A DNA stretch of 64,000 bases from Symbiodinium natans (taxonomy: Eukaryota; Sar; Dinophyceae; Suessiales; Symbiodiniaceae), in NCBI GenBank assembly GCA_905221605.1, contig CAJNDS010002548.1:215001-279000 (forward strand), in the 5' to 3' direction. Below the pieces are notes generated by a model. The model saw nothing but the letters and a program-made list of their open reading frames with translations, searched no databases and was not told where the DNA came from. The position numbers and the translations under genes are program-made. Positions 1 to 8,143 of this stretch are shown in pieces (position 1 is the first letter of the stretch; each line of letters starts with the position of its first letter).

Positions 1-63
1 AGGGACTTGCAAAGGAATGCGGTCAAGATGATCCACACCATCGCACGTTACTACAACACCACA
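1..63 (+). CDS. dynein heavy chain tail, exon A (partial)
   Basis: Frame 1 reads 21 codons containing VKMIHTIARYYNT, a typical stretch of the N-terminal tail (DHC_N1 region) of dynein heavy chains, the motor ATPases that move cilia and cargo along microtubules. The exon enters from outside the window and ends in phase 0 before a GC donor at 64-65. The next exon continues the expected protein (ERMTNLF). GC donors are common in dinoflagellate introns. Which dynein this is cannot be told from so little sequence. Confidence 0.75.
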
Positions 64-681
64 GCGCCACGGCCTTGTGAGTAGGGGAAGGGCATGCGAG
101 GCATTTACGGGCCTAGGGCCTAGGATATTTTTTTTGAAGTAGCCAGCAGTAGGCACGAAGGCTTTATTGTTAACTGCAAGCCTAGTGTGGTAGCTGATAC
201 TATAAGGGGGAGAACAACCTGAGTTCAGGGGTTCGGGCGTTTTCATAGAATAGTGGATGGGATGCGGGCTTTGCGGGTTTTGGTTTCTTTAGGGACAAGA
301 AGCCATGTGCCCGAAGCGCTGAACCATTTGAGGCGCCAAGTAGGAGAAGCACAACATGTGCAGACCACAGCTCCACAAAGAACCAACTACAGGCACCCTA
401 TCGGGATCCAAGGCATCAGCTAGCGCGAACATGTCCTGCAGAAACAGGTACCCCACCAAGCCAGTTTCACATCAACACCAACCCGAAAGCACCAGACACA
501 TCCAACAAACAAGTGCTGGAGGTCGAAACTTCTGGATCTGTCCCGGACCCTAAAGAAACCTATACCCTTAAACTCTGTAAAAACTCAGCCCCAAAACCCT
601 ATCGGTGGCCCGGATAGCTTTGGGTTCCGAGAGTTCCAAGAAGTTCTAGGGTTTGGGGGTTTGGCGGAAACCCCCCAAAGG

Positions 682-815
682 GCTAAACCCTAAACCCTAA
701 ACCCTAAACCCTAAACCCTAAACCCTAAACCCTAAACCCTAAACCCTAAACCCTAAACCCTAAACCCTAGACCCTAGACCCTAAACCCTAAACCCTAAAC
801 CCTAAACCCTAAACT
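682..815 (+). repeat. interstitial CCCTAAA telomere-type array
   Basis: About 18 tandem copies of the 7-mer CCCTAAA with a few CCCTAGA variants, ending 17 bp before exon B. This is the Arabidopsis-type telomere unit also used by dinoflagellates. It is interstitial, because exons lie on both sides. Confidence 0.9.
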
Positions 816-832
816 CTTCAAAATCTGCCCAG

Positions 833-889
833 GAACGTATGACCAACCTTTTCGCCAAGATCACCAACCAGATGATCACCAACTGCAAG
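833..889 (+). CDS. dynein heavy chain tail, exon B
   Basis: Nineteen codons read ERMTNLFAKITNQMITNCK, which follow directly on exon A in dynein heavy chains. The acceptor is CAG at 830-832, followed by G, as is usual in dinoflagellates. The donor is GC at 890-891. The exon starts and ends in phase 0. It lies right at the end of a CCCTAAA array. Confidence 0.78.
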
Positions 890-902
890 GCCCCCTTCTC
901 TG

Positions 903-938
903 GCTGGTTCTTGGTAGGGAATGACTAAGAACCAGGGG
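903..938. repeat. short hairpin related to the 3.77 kb inverted repeat
   Basis: GGTTCTTGGTAGGGAATGA is followed by CTAAGAACC, giving a small inverted repeat that shares its arm sequence with the larger hairpin at 3779-3905. Probably two ends or relics of one small foldback element. Confidence 0.5.
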
Positions 939-1359
939 GTTCTGGCTTCCTAAACCCTAAACTCGGGGGGTTGAAGAAGGGACTTTGGGTCTTACGGGGT
1001 GGTTGTATTTTCATTTTGATTGTTTTATTGTTTGTCTTTCCTTTATTGTTTTACGTTTTTTTTTTGTTGGGGGGGGGGGGGCTTGGTTTCAGGGGTTTCG
1101 TTTATTTCTCCGGGTCTAGGGAGTAGCTGCTTAGTCGCTAAACGTAAGCTGCGAAAGCGCAGAAACCGCAGACCTCAAGGGCCTCCATGGACCCCAGAAA
1201 CTCCCAAACCCCTCAAACCATCATAAACCCATCAGCTGATTGCAACCGCTTCAGCTCCTCCCTAAGCCTAAGCCCTGAGCCCTAAAAGCCCTAGTGCCCG
1301 GAAGCCGCAAGCCCGCAAGCATTCTGAAGCCCCAAACCAGAAAAACCCCAAACCCAAAC

Positions 1360-1467
1360 CCAAAACCCAAAACCCTAAACCTGAACCCTAAGCCCTAAGC
1401 CCTAAACCCTAAACCCCAAACCCTAAACCCTACACCCACAGCCCTAAACCCTAAACCCTAAACCCCA
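1360..1467 (+). repeat. degenerate CCCTAAA-type array
   Basis: Variants CCCTAAA, CCCTAAG, CCCCAAA and CCCAAAA in loose tandem just before exon C. Confidence 0.75.
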
Positions 1468-1487
1468 ATAACGCTATGTAAGAGCAG

Positions 1488-1554
1488 GAGTGCGTCCTCG
1501 AGGGCGAAGAGTCGGAGTCGCTGTGGCGGAAGGATCCCCTCGTCCTCATCAAGC
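1488..1554 (+). CDS. dynein heavy chain tail, exon C
   Basis: Reads ECVLEGEESESLWRKDPLVL and a few more residues. The SLW..DP segment fits the part of dynein tails that precedes the C-I-R-L-N-E-E-Y block. The acceptor is CAG|GAG. The donor is taken as GC at 1555-1556. With that donor (and with every other GC or GT nearby) the joint to exon D is one nucleotide short of frame, so there is an indel, a sequence error or an unseen splice choice. Confidence 0.6.
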
Positions 1555-1576
1555 GCCGTGGCTTTAGAGGTTGCGG

Positions 1577-1706
1577 GTTTAGGGTTTAGGGTTTTTAGGG
1601 TTTAGGGTTTTTAGGGTTTAGGGTTTAGGGTTTAGGGTTTAGGGTTTAGGGTTTAGGGTTTAGGGTTTAGGGTTTAGGGTTTAGGGTTTAGGGTTTAGGG
1701 TTTAGT
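1577..1706 (-). repeat. interstitial TTTAGGG array, opposite orientation
   Basis: About 17 copies of TTTAGGG on the plus strand, that is, the opposite orientation to the array at 682-815, starting about 20 bp after exon C. Confidence 0.9.
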
Positions 1707-2083
1707 CTGGTTTAGGGTTTTCAGTGTTCAAGGGTTTAGGGTTTGGTTCAGGGTTTAGGGGTTTAGGGTTTGGGCTTCAGGGCTTTTGGATTCAAGGTTC
1801 TCAGGGGAGTTTGGAGTTGTTGTTGAAGCTCATTTTGATTGTGTTTAAGGGGGCGTTAGGGTTTAAGGGCTTTCAGGTTTGGGGACTTGGATTTGAGAGA
1901 ATCTAGAGGTTTAGGGGTTAGGGCCCCAAGAAGCCAGCTGTTCTGTTGCAAAAAACCCTAAGCCCTACAGCCCAAAGCAGGAGTTCCTAAATCCGACATT
2001 GAGCCCTAAACCCTAAAGCCAAAACCCTAAACCCTGAAAGGCCAAAGTAAGACTCCTCAAAAGCCTCAACAGCTCCTCTACAG

Positions 2084-2123
2084 GAACTTGTGGTCCTGCA
2101 TCCGCCTCAACGAGGAGTATCAG
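2084..2123 (+). CDS. dynein heavy chain tail, exon D
   Basis: One base plus 13 codons reading NLWSCIRLNEEYQ. IRLNEEYQ is a strongly conserved dynein heavy chain tail block. The acceptor is ACAG|G and the donor is GC at 2124-2125. It ends in phase 0, matching exon E. Confidence 0.75.
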
Positions 2124-2419
2124 GCCCCCGATCCTCTTTTTTTCTCTTGGTTCTCGGGGTTTTCAGGGCTTTTAAGGCTTCAGGCTTTTTTTTAATGCTT
2201 TGGAGGACTTAGGGCGTTCTAGCGCTTTAGGGTGTAAGGTTTAGGAAGTACAGGGTTTGGAGCTTGGGATCCAGGTTTTGCTTATGAGGGGCTTTAATAC
2301 AGGATGAGGATTTCGGGCTGTACTTTGTGGTGCTCTACTGTAACTTTAGGTCCTTAGCCTTTTCGGGTTTATTGGGTTTCTTAATAAGGCAGCGAAAAAA
2401 CTCATATCTAATCGAAAAA

Positions 2420-2838
2420 TCCTAAACCCCTAAACCCCTAAACCCCTAAACCCCTAAACCCCTAAACCCCTAAACCCCTAAACCCCTAAACCCCTAAACC
2501 CCTAAACCCCTAAACCCCTAAACCCCTAAACCCCTAAAACCCCTAAACCCCTAAACCCCTAACCCCTAAACCCCCAACCCCTAAACCCTAAAAAAACCCT
2601 AAACCCCTAACCCTAAACCCCTAAACCCCTAAAAACCCCTAAACCCTAAACTAAACCCCTAAACCCCTAACCCCTAAACCCCTAAACCCTAAACCCTAAA
2701 CCCCTAAACCCTAACCCCTAAACCCCGAAACCCCTAAAACCCCTAAACCCTAAAAACCCCTAAACCCCTAAACCCCTAAACCCCTAAACCCTAAACCCCT
2801 AAACCCCTAAACCCCTAACCCCCCCCCCCCCCCTAAGT
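2420..2838 (+). repeat. 8-bp CCCCTAAA variant telomere-like array
   Basis: About 50 copies of an octamer CCCCTAAA, with interruptions by the 7-mer form, ending in a run of C. The unit differs by one C from the neighbouring 7-mer arrays. Confidence 0.9.
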
Positions 2839-2916
2839 GCAGCCAAGTGTAGGACGTTTCGATCATCTCTCGCTCTCTCTTCTCTTTCTTCTGCTCTCCA
2901 CGGTTCTGGGTTTCAG

Positions 2917-2996
2917 GTTTGAGGTTTAGGGTTTAGGGTTTGGGGTTTCGGGTTTAGGGTTTAGGGTTTGGGGTTTAGGGTTTAGGGTTTAGGGTA
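2917..2996 (-). repeat. TTTAGGG/TTTGGGG mixed array
   Basis: Short array of TTTAGGG with GTTTGGG variants following a CT-rich tract. Confidence 0.8.
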
Positions 2997-3095
2997 GGCT
3001 GAGTTCAGGAGGGATGAGATGGGATGTTGGAGGCTTGAGGGCTCCTTGAGCCCTGTGAGTTCAGCGATTTCATTCGGAGTTCCTGTTTGGCTAGG

Positions 3096-3222
3096 TTTTA
3101 GGGTTTAGGGTTTAGGGTTTAGGGTTTAGGGTTTAGGGTTTAGGGTTTAGGGTTTAGATTTTTAGGGTTTAGGGTTTAGGGTTTAGGGTTTAGGGTTTAG
3201 CGTTTAGGGTTTAGGGTTTTTT
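3096..3222 (-). repeat. interstitial TTTAGGG array
   Basis: About 17 copies of TTTAGGG with one GATTTTT interruption. Together with the arrays above it makes the dynein introns mostly telomere-like DNA. Confidence 0.9.
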
Positions 3223-3494
3223 AGGGCTGCAGGGTTGTTGGATGTAGGGTGTCCATGTCCTTGATGAACCTTGTCAGGGGTTTCCCAAAATAAGGGGTAC
3301 CCGGGTACCCTTTTTGGGGCTCCTAGAGTCCTAGAGCAAGGATTATCGTCTTGGGGTGGGGTGGGTGCGGGGGAGATTGGGGGGATTCCTATTTCGGGTA
3401 GTGCCATGTTCGGCTCAATCTTGAACCCCCAAAGCCCTCAAAGCCCTGGAGCACAAACCCTAAACTCCAAAAAACCTTTTACGCTAAGCCACAG

Positions 3495-3540
3495 GAATAC
3501 TACCGGCAGACGAAGGAGACCCTGCTGACGCTGCCCAAAG
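3495..3540 (+). CDS. dynein heavy chain tail, exon E
   Basis: Reads EYYRQTKETLLTLPK, the dynein block that follows IRLNEEYQ. The acceptor is ACAG|GAA. A GC donor at 3541-3542 would end the exon in phase 1. The next expected dynein segment (FGKFDLF-like) was not found in the window. The gene either continues after the inserted elements outside the window or is cut off here by the rearrangement at about 3.6-3.85 kb. Confidence 0.72.
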
Positions 3541-3587
3541 GCGCGAAAGACTTCTCCCAAACCTCCTTCGGGATTGGAGAATAGGGT

Positions 3588-4763
3588 TTAGGGTGTCGGG
3601 TTTTGGGGTTTCGGGTTCCGCTTCTGAGATGTCATGAGACCCTGGGGCCTGAAACCCTTGAAAGCCGTCTGCAGGCTGATTCCCATGCATATCTTCTTGC
3701 ACATGCATGTCTTTGCAGTTTCCTTAAACCTAATCCTCCCCCCAAGCCGCGCATGCAGGCAAACAGAAGAAGAACCCTGGTTCTTAGTAGGTAATGAGGG
3801 AGCTAGGGCTCTCTTTCTCTCTCTCTCTCTATATATATATATACCCCTTAAGGGATGATATAGGGTACTACTCATTCCCTCATTCCCTACTAAGAACCAG
3901 CCAGAAAAAGCCGCGCACGCAGGCAAGCAGTTCGACTTCAGAAGTCGGAAGCCCAAAGCGCGCAAGGCACGACAAGAGGCCCTGTCAAGTGATGCAACAT
4001 TTTTGAGGCAATAAGCAATCAACACAAGGCGGCGGCCCTTGAACGGCATCACTGCATGCTGCAACCCTTGAGCATTGAAGGCAATGGGACCCCGTCCCAA
4101 ATCACAAAGCCGCGCACGGAAGGACTGACCTCCATGAGAGACCACTTGTCCCTCGGGGTCTGCGACTGCGAGCTCGCCTCCTTCAAAGCGGGTCAAGGGG
4201 ATTACAAGGTTGGGCAGACAGGCATTTTGGGCGTCACGGTGAATTCCCATCTCGGATCCCTCAAGGATAACAAAGCTGCTGAACTGATGAGTGGGAGACA
4301 CTTCCGCAATCAGCCGGGTGAACACCTTGACAGCCTCGGGGAATTGGGCGACCGAAGATCGCAAGCCGACAAGGGGGCCTCGGCGGTACATCCCCGAATA
4401 GAAGGACTTCTGAACCTTATCTCTTACGGCATGGGGACTGCGTGAAACAGCAACATCGGGGAGTGAATCGAAGGTCTCGATGGCATGCAAGAGGCTGGCA
4501 GATTTGGGACTAGAAGAAGATTGCTTTGGGGTCGCCCCGCCCTCAGGCGCGGGAGCGATCCGCAGGGCTTGGAGGTTCGGTTGCTGGCCAGCATCCGATC
4601 CACCAGAAAGCTTCGGACTGTCGCGCGGCAGTGATTGCACTTCGGCATTCGCTGCACAGGGGGTCGGTTGCCAAACTGCATCCGATCCAGAAGAAAGCTT
4701 GAGATTGCTGCAAGGTTGCGCAACGGCATCCTGCACAGGCTGTCCCTGACCTGCAAAATGCAA
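3588..4763 (-). CDS. 2OG-Fe(II) oxygenase-like domain of DIRS/PAT-like element
   Basis: A 391-codon minus-strand ORF, of which roughly residues 1-290 look like real protein. Residues 90-270 carry an HxD motif (GIHRDAQN), then PLTRFEGGELAV, and a distal H with R (LQHAVMPFKGRRLVLIAY). This is the H-x-D...H...R pattern of iron/2-oxoglutarate oxygenases. Similar domains recur in dinoflagellate retroelement polyproteins, which I know from the family rather than from a search. The first 70 residues are low-complexity. The last 90 residues run through the foldback repeat and beyond and are probably not native. It is in the same frame as the zinc-finger ORF upstream, separated by one TGA at 4803-4805. 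Substrate and role are unknown. Confidence 0.5.
   Translation of the reverse strand: MHFAGQGQPVQDAVAQPCSNLKLSSGSDAVWQPTPCAANAEVQSLPRDSPKLSGGSDAGQQPNLQALRIAPAPEGGATPKQSSSSPKSASLLHAIETFDSLPDVAVSRSPHAVRDKVQKSFYSGMYRRGPLVGLRSSVAQFPEAVKVFTRLIAEVSPTHQFSSFVILEGSEMGIHRDAQNACLPNLVIPLTRFEGGELAVADPEGQVVSHGGQSFRARLCDLGRGPIAFNAQGLQHAVMPFKGRRLVLIAYCLKNVASLDRASCRALRALGFRLLKSNCLPACAAFSGWFLVGNEGMSSTLYHPLRGIYIYRERERKRALAPSLPTKNQGSSSVCLHARLGGRIRFKETAKTCMCKKICMGISLQTAFKGFRPQGLMTSQKRNPKPQNPTP
3772..3906. repeat. foldback/MITE-like inverted repeat with CT and TA core
   Basis: The left arm GGTTCTTAGTAGGTAATGAG (from 3779) is the inverse of CTCATTCCCTACTAAGAACC at about 3881-3901. Between the arms lie a (CT)n run and a (TA)n run. 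An outer direct repeat (CCGCGCATGCAGGCAAAC near 3746 and CCGCGCACGCAGGCAAGC near 3911) could be an extended target or a duplicated flank. It interrupts the end of the minus-strand oxygenase-like ORF and sits at the proposed inversion breakpoint. Confidence 0.6.
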
Positions 4764-4802
4764 GGGTCCAGGGTCAACAAACTCGACTGATCGGGGCCCT
4801 AG

Positions 4803-5186
4803 TCACTCCGACTGAGCCTTGCTCCGCTTCGGGCAAGCAGAAGCTCCGTGCCCATGCTGCCCACACTTCGGGATGGCGCACGCGTGGAGGCCCCTCTGGC
4901 ACGCATTGTTCTTGACCTCATTGGCACAAGTGCCGAGCTGGAATCCGTAGCAGTACGGATTTCCTTTCTCCGTGGCAGACACGCACCCCCACGCCACCAT
5001 TTGCGCTGGCATCCCGGGAGCTTTGGTCTTTCCTTTGCCCTTGCCCTGGCCCTTGGGATTGCGAGGCTTGCGGGGGCCGTAGGGGCCTGGGCGCTCGGGT
5101 CGCTCCAACTCCTTGCCTTCATCAAGGGATCGAGACGAAGCAGAAGGAAGCGGCTGCATCAAGCACACGACATCGAAAGAATTCAT
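4803..5186 (-). CDS. zinc-finger (nucleocapsid-like) ORF of DIRS/PAT-like element
   Basis: 127 codons. A Gly/Lys-rich basic stretch (KGQGKGKGKTKAPG) is followed by a Cys/His cluster, YCYGFQLGTC, NACQRGLHAC and CGQHGHGASACP, as in nucleic-acid-binding fingers. Its ATG overlaps the stop of the gag-like ORF (ATGA at 5186-5183), a coupled arrangement common for gag/pol borders. It is in the same frame as the oxygenase-like ORF downstream, so the two may once have been one protein. Confidence 0.5.
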   Translation of the reverse strand: MNSFDVVCLMQPLPSASSRSLDEGKELERPERPGPYGPRKPRNPKGQGKGKGKTKAPGMPAQMVAWGCVSATEKGNPYCYGFQLGTCANEVKNNACQRGLHACAIPKCGQHGHGASACPKRSKAQSE

Positions 5187-6073
5187 GACAGTCGGAAGAT
5201 GTGTGTGTCCAAGGGCCTGGCTCCACCAGAGGATTGCACTCCGTCACGGGTCAGGTCTCGCAACTCGCTGAAAAGCTTCTTGTCTGCAGCTACGAGTTGA
5301 GCCCAGGTTGGCCGAACATACCCAGCTGGGGCTTCCTGCATGCGTGCACGCATCAAGCGATCACTCCACTGCTGCATGGTCGCGTACTCGACGAGGTTGG
5401 CTTGGTCCATGGCAAGGGAACGGCGCTGCAAAGCCTGCATGACATGAACCTCGGAAGATGTGACCGCTTTCTGTTCCGCATCCTTGTTTTCAACCTTCAG
5501 ACGCCCGGTGTGCTCGTCGACGGTGAAGCGGGTGTCACGGCGTCGGTCTGAGCCCACTTCTTGCTCTCTTGAAGTACATATTTCCCAAGACAGATAGCGA
5601 AGCTCGTTGTTTTCATAGCAAGCCACGGCCCTGTCTACCAAGGCTTCGCTAGGTTCGCTCAAGCCCTTGATGGAAACTCCAACGAGCTTCTTTTTCTGCT
5701 TCTCGAACCTCTCGGCTCGCTCGGGTTGTGTCAGGCGCCTGCTTGCTGGCTCTTCGGACTTCTCGATCTTTTGGCGCAGCTCAGAAGTGACGACGGCGTA
5801 GGACTCGTGGTACAGAGCTCGGAAGCTGGCCTGGACACCAAGTTCCGCATCCCTTCCAAGCATGAGCTTCAGTGCGGCCATCAGCGGGGATTCATCGGCC
5901 TGACCTGGGGTGAAGCTGGAGATGAACGCCAACTGTCTCAGTGAAGATACCGCGGCTTTGATTTTTGTGGCATCCTCCTTTGTGAGTCCGCTGGCATCTA
6001 CCCGCGCATTGAAAACACTCTGACTGTCCGAGTAAGAGGCAGCCATCCTCCTAGCTGCACCTGACGGAATCAA
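5183..6073 (-). CDS. gag-like ORF of DIRS/PAT-like element
   Basis: 296 codons of well-behaved, charged, mostly helical protein without a catalytic motif. Its place before the zinc-finger ORF and its overlap with it (ATGA) suggest a Gag or capsid-like role in the retroelement particle. It shares a reading frame with the recombinase-like ORF upstream (6335-7315), the two being separated by about 260 bp with a stop. Function inferred from position only. Confidence 0.4.
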   Translation of the reverse strand: MIPSGAARRMAASYSDSQSVFNARVDASGLTKEDATKIKAAVSSLRQLAFISSFTPGQADESPLMAALKLMLGRDAELGVQASFRALYHESYAVVTSELRQKIEKSEEPASRRLTQPERAERFEKQKKKLVGVSIKGLSEPSEALVDRAVACYENNELRYLSWEICTSREQEVGSDRRRDTRFTVDEHTGRLKVENKDAEQKAVTSSEVHVMQALQRRSLAMDQANLVEYATMQQWSDRLMRARMQEAPAGYVRPTWAQLVAADKKLFSELRDLTRDGVQSSGGARPLDTHIFRLS

Positions 6074-6334
6074 GCCAAAACGTGCTCACTCGGCTGCTGA
6101 AACCCACCGCACACATCCAGCATGACTGTCAAAACTCGGACGGGTGCTCACCTTGCCATCTCTGTAAGCTTGCGTTCTTTTTCTCGGCAAAAAGAACACG
6201 TTTGGCTCGGCATCGCCTTTGCGCCCCTGAGCACGGGCCTGGCATCGTCAAAGACGCCCCAGGCCCTCTCCTCCTGCCAGGGGTGGTTCGCAAGCCCTGG
6301 CATCACCCAAAAGGCGCCCCAAGTCTGCGATCCA

Positions 6335-7315
6335 TCACACTGGTCCCTCAGAAGATCTTGGATAACACTGCTTGCAAAACGGATACAAAACTTGCGGTAT
6401 ATCATCGCACTTAGAATATGACGAAGTGATCGCTCGGCCGCAGCGAAACATAGTGCCCTCCTCCGACGAAACAACATGGATGAAGCGACTGACTCGGTGA
6501 CGAAAGACCTCTGCCTCATCCAGCCGTTCCCTCAAGCCGGGCTCGGGCTGCCACGGACCAACAAGCTCGTTGACGGCCTGCTCCTCCTCCTCCAAGTCTG
6601 GGTGCTCCTCGTCTTCACTGCCTTCTGTTGACTCTGAAACGTCGTCCGGGAGGGCCTCTGGTGCAGTCGGGCGCTCCGGCGTGAACATCCCTGACCTTGT
6701 GCAGTCGGGTCTGAATTCAAGAACATGCCGACAGAAAGCCACCGAACTCAGAAAGCTGCGAGCGAAAGTGGGGGCTTGCCTGGCGCAGTACTCCTTGACG
6801 AAGCGGTACAAGAGGTCTTCCCTGAATGGGAAAGGCGGCTGGCCTTCCTTTTTACAGAACTTCAAGTACCTGAGGATTGGCCCCGCTCGGCCATGCAGGG
6901 TAGCGCTCGCCTTCAAAGCAAAAATGTCAAGTAGAACCGAAGACAACTGCTGAGGTTTACCACCGGAAGCATCCACCGCAACCCTCTCCACGACCCCGAA
7001 GTGCTCGCCGTGTGACAGCATTACCACTCCATTTGGCAATGGCAGCGGATCTGCTTTCTGTCTGCTTAGCATGCCAAGGGATCCCTTTGGACTTTGCAAA
7101 CGGAACACTGGGCGCGGGGGGCGGCACAGAAGGTGTTGGGGGAGCAGAGGACCCCAAGGCTGCACTCGGGAGCCCGACGCCCCACCGTTGGTAGGGAGGA
7201 AGGCCTGGCAGAATGCTTGGTGGGTTGAGAATCTGGGACCTGTCCCAGGGCTGCACAAACCGGGTTTTGGACCCTTTAAGGAGGTACTCGAGGTGTTGTT
7301 CGTAGGCCTCTTCAA
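6335..7315 (-). CDS. tyrosine-recombinase-like N-terminal domain fused to a C-terminal Cys motif
   Basis: 326 codons. Residues about 125-205 (TLHGRAGPILRYLKFCKKEG, then FVKEYCARQAPTFARSFLSS) resemble the SAM-like core-binding domain of phage-integrase type recombinases. A long acidic linker follows (SESTEGSEDEEHPDLEEEEQ). The C-terminus has FRCGRAITSSYSK and CKQCY, a motif I associate with recombinase-linked dinoflagellate ORFs. The catalytic R...HxxR...Y core is not visible, so the middle seems lost or moved. On the minus strand it follows repeat A1. Confidence 0.45.
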   Translation of the reverse strand: MKRPTNNTSSTSLKGPKPGLCSPGTGPRFSTHQAFCQAFLPTNGGASGSRVQPWGPLLPQHLLCRPPRPVFRLQSPKGSLGMLSRQKADPLPLPNGVVMLSHGEHFGVVERVAVDASGGKPQQLSSVLLDIFALKASATLHGRAGPILRYLKFCKKEGQPPFPFREDLLYRFVKEYCARQAPTFARSFLSSVAFCRHVLEFRPDCTRSGMFTPERPTAPEALPDDVSESTEGSEDEEHPDLEEEEQAVNELVGPWQPEPGLRERLDEAEVFRHRVSRFIHVVSSEEGTMFRCGRAITSSYSKCDDIPQVLYPFCKQCYPRSSEGPV

Positions 7316-7391
7316 GGTTGCGCTTCATTGTCCCAAGAAAAGCCCCTAATCAACCAAAAAGGACTAGGAAGCGCTGAGGGCCAAGCAGAAC

Positions 7392-7892
7392 TCAAGAAGC
7401 CAGCGGCAAAAGAATCCGCAGACAAGTATGAGGCCAGTGCGCGGCAGCCACGAGGGCAGCCCAGGAACCTGGAGGGAGAAAGAGGAGCACACGGGCTCCG
7501 TCGGAGCGGCTGAGCAAAACACCTCGGAGGTTACTCTCAAAGATGTACGTCAGCAGACTGGGGGCTTCCTGGGAGTATTCAAGAAGGCGCTCAAAGTAGA
7601 AAGAACGTGGGCGCAAGCGAAGTGCAACAAAAGGTGCAAGCACAGGAGGCTCGAGAGGCTCAGAAGCCCCGGACTCGCTGCTCCCACTGGGGGAGAAAAG
7701 CATCCGCCACCCCCGCGGGGTGGCTTGCACGGGCCCTAAGGGCACTTGTTCGGAGGGGGCCCGTTTGGAAAGGAAGAACCTGTTGAGGACCCACAAGGTT
7801 ACGCAAGAACTGGGCCCAGGAAAGAATTTTTCAGGCTCTCTGTCTATCTCAAATGCTTCCAGCCCACAGCTCGAGAATGCAAAAGAGTTCAA
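7392..7892 (-). CDS. small ORF starting inside repeat A1, unknown product
   Basis: 166 codons. The first 24 residues are encoded by repeat A1 and the same start occurs in A2 (plus strand, 13097). The rest (YFERLLEYSQEAPSLLTYIF and nearby) looks protein-like but matches nothing I know. It may be the start of the retroelement ORF. Weak call. Confidence 0.3.
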   Translation of the reverse strand: MNSFAFSSCGLEAFEIDREPEKFFPGPSSCVTLWVLNRFFLSKRAPSEQVPLGPVQATPRGWRMLFSPSGSSESGASEPLEPPVLAPFVALRLRPRSFYFERLLEYSQEAPSLLTYIFESNLRGVLLSRSDGARVLLFLPPGSWAALVAAAHWPHTCLRILLPLAS

Positions 7893-8143
7893 AGTGCAGA
7901 GCCTTGCCTCAAGGTTGAAAAATTCTCAATCTCTTAAAAATCATGATACTCGCAAGTTCCCCAAATTCTGCAAGCGGCGTCATGACGAGCAAATGTTAAA
8001 ACCATGATGCACGCAAGTTGCCACACGAGGGAAGTAGCTTCCAAGGTTACAAAGATCCGAAAAGCGAGTTTCAAAAGTGACCAGACAACTTTTGAAACAT
8101 TGTGTGTCTATAAAGCTATAGGAGACGAGTCTCCAATAAAGCT
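7819..8143 (-). repeat. repeat A1 (inverted copy of A2)
   Basis: 325 bp that match 12845-13170 in reverse complement with only a few differences (one substitution and one 1-bp indel noticed). The inner end carries the small palindrome GGAGACGAGTCTCC. The start of A (at 8143, reading on the minus strand) abuts the plus-strand half of the interrupted hypothetical gene. Confidence 0.9.

Larger units (their letters stand above)
64..3494 (+). other. introns of the dynein gene, rich in telomere-like repeats
   Basis: Outside the four internal exons this stretch holds arrays of CCCTAAA, TTTAGGG and CCCCTAAA in alternating orientation, short G/T-rich linkers and no other coding signal that I can support. 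Small ORFs here are repeat translations. Confidence 0.6.

Noticed and set aside
1020-1906. Short ORFs in the first 3 kb
   Set aside because: They read through telomere-like repeats and linkers and have no protein character.
682-3222. A true chromosome end
   Set aside because: The telomere-type arrays face both ways and lie between exons, so they are interstitial.
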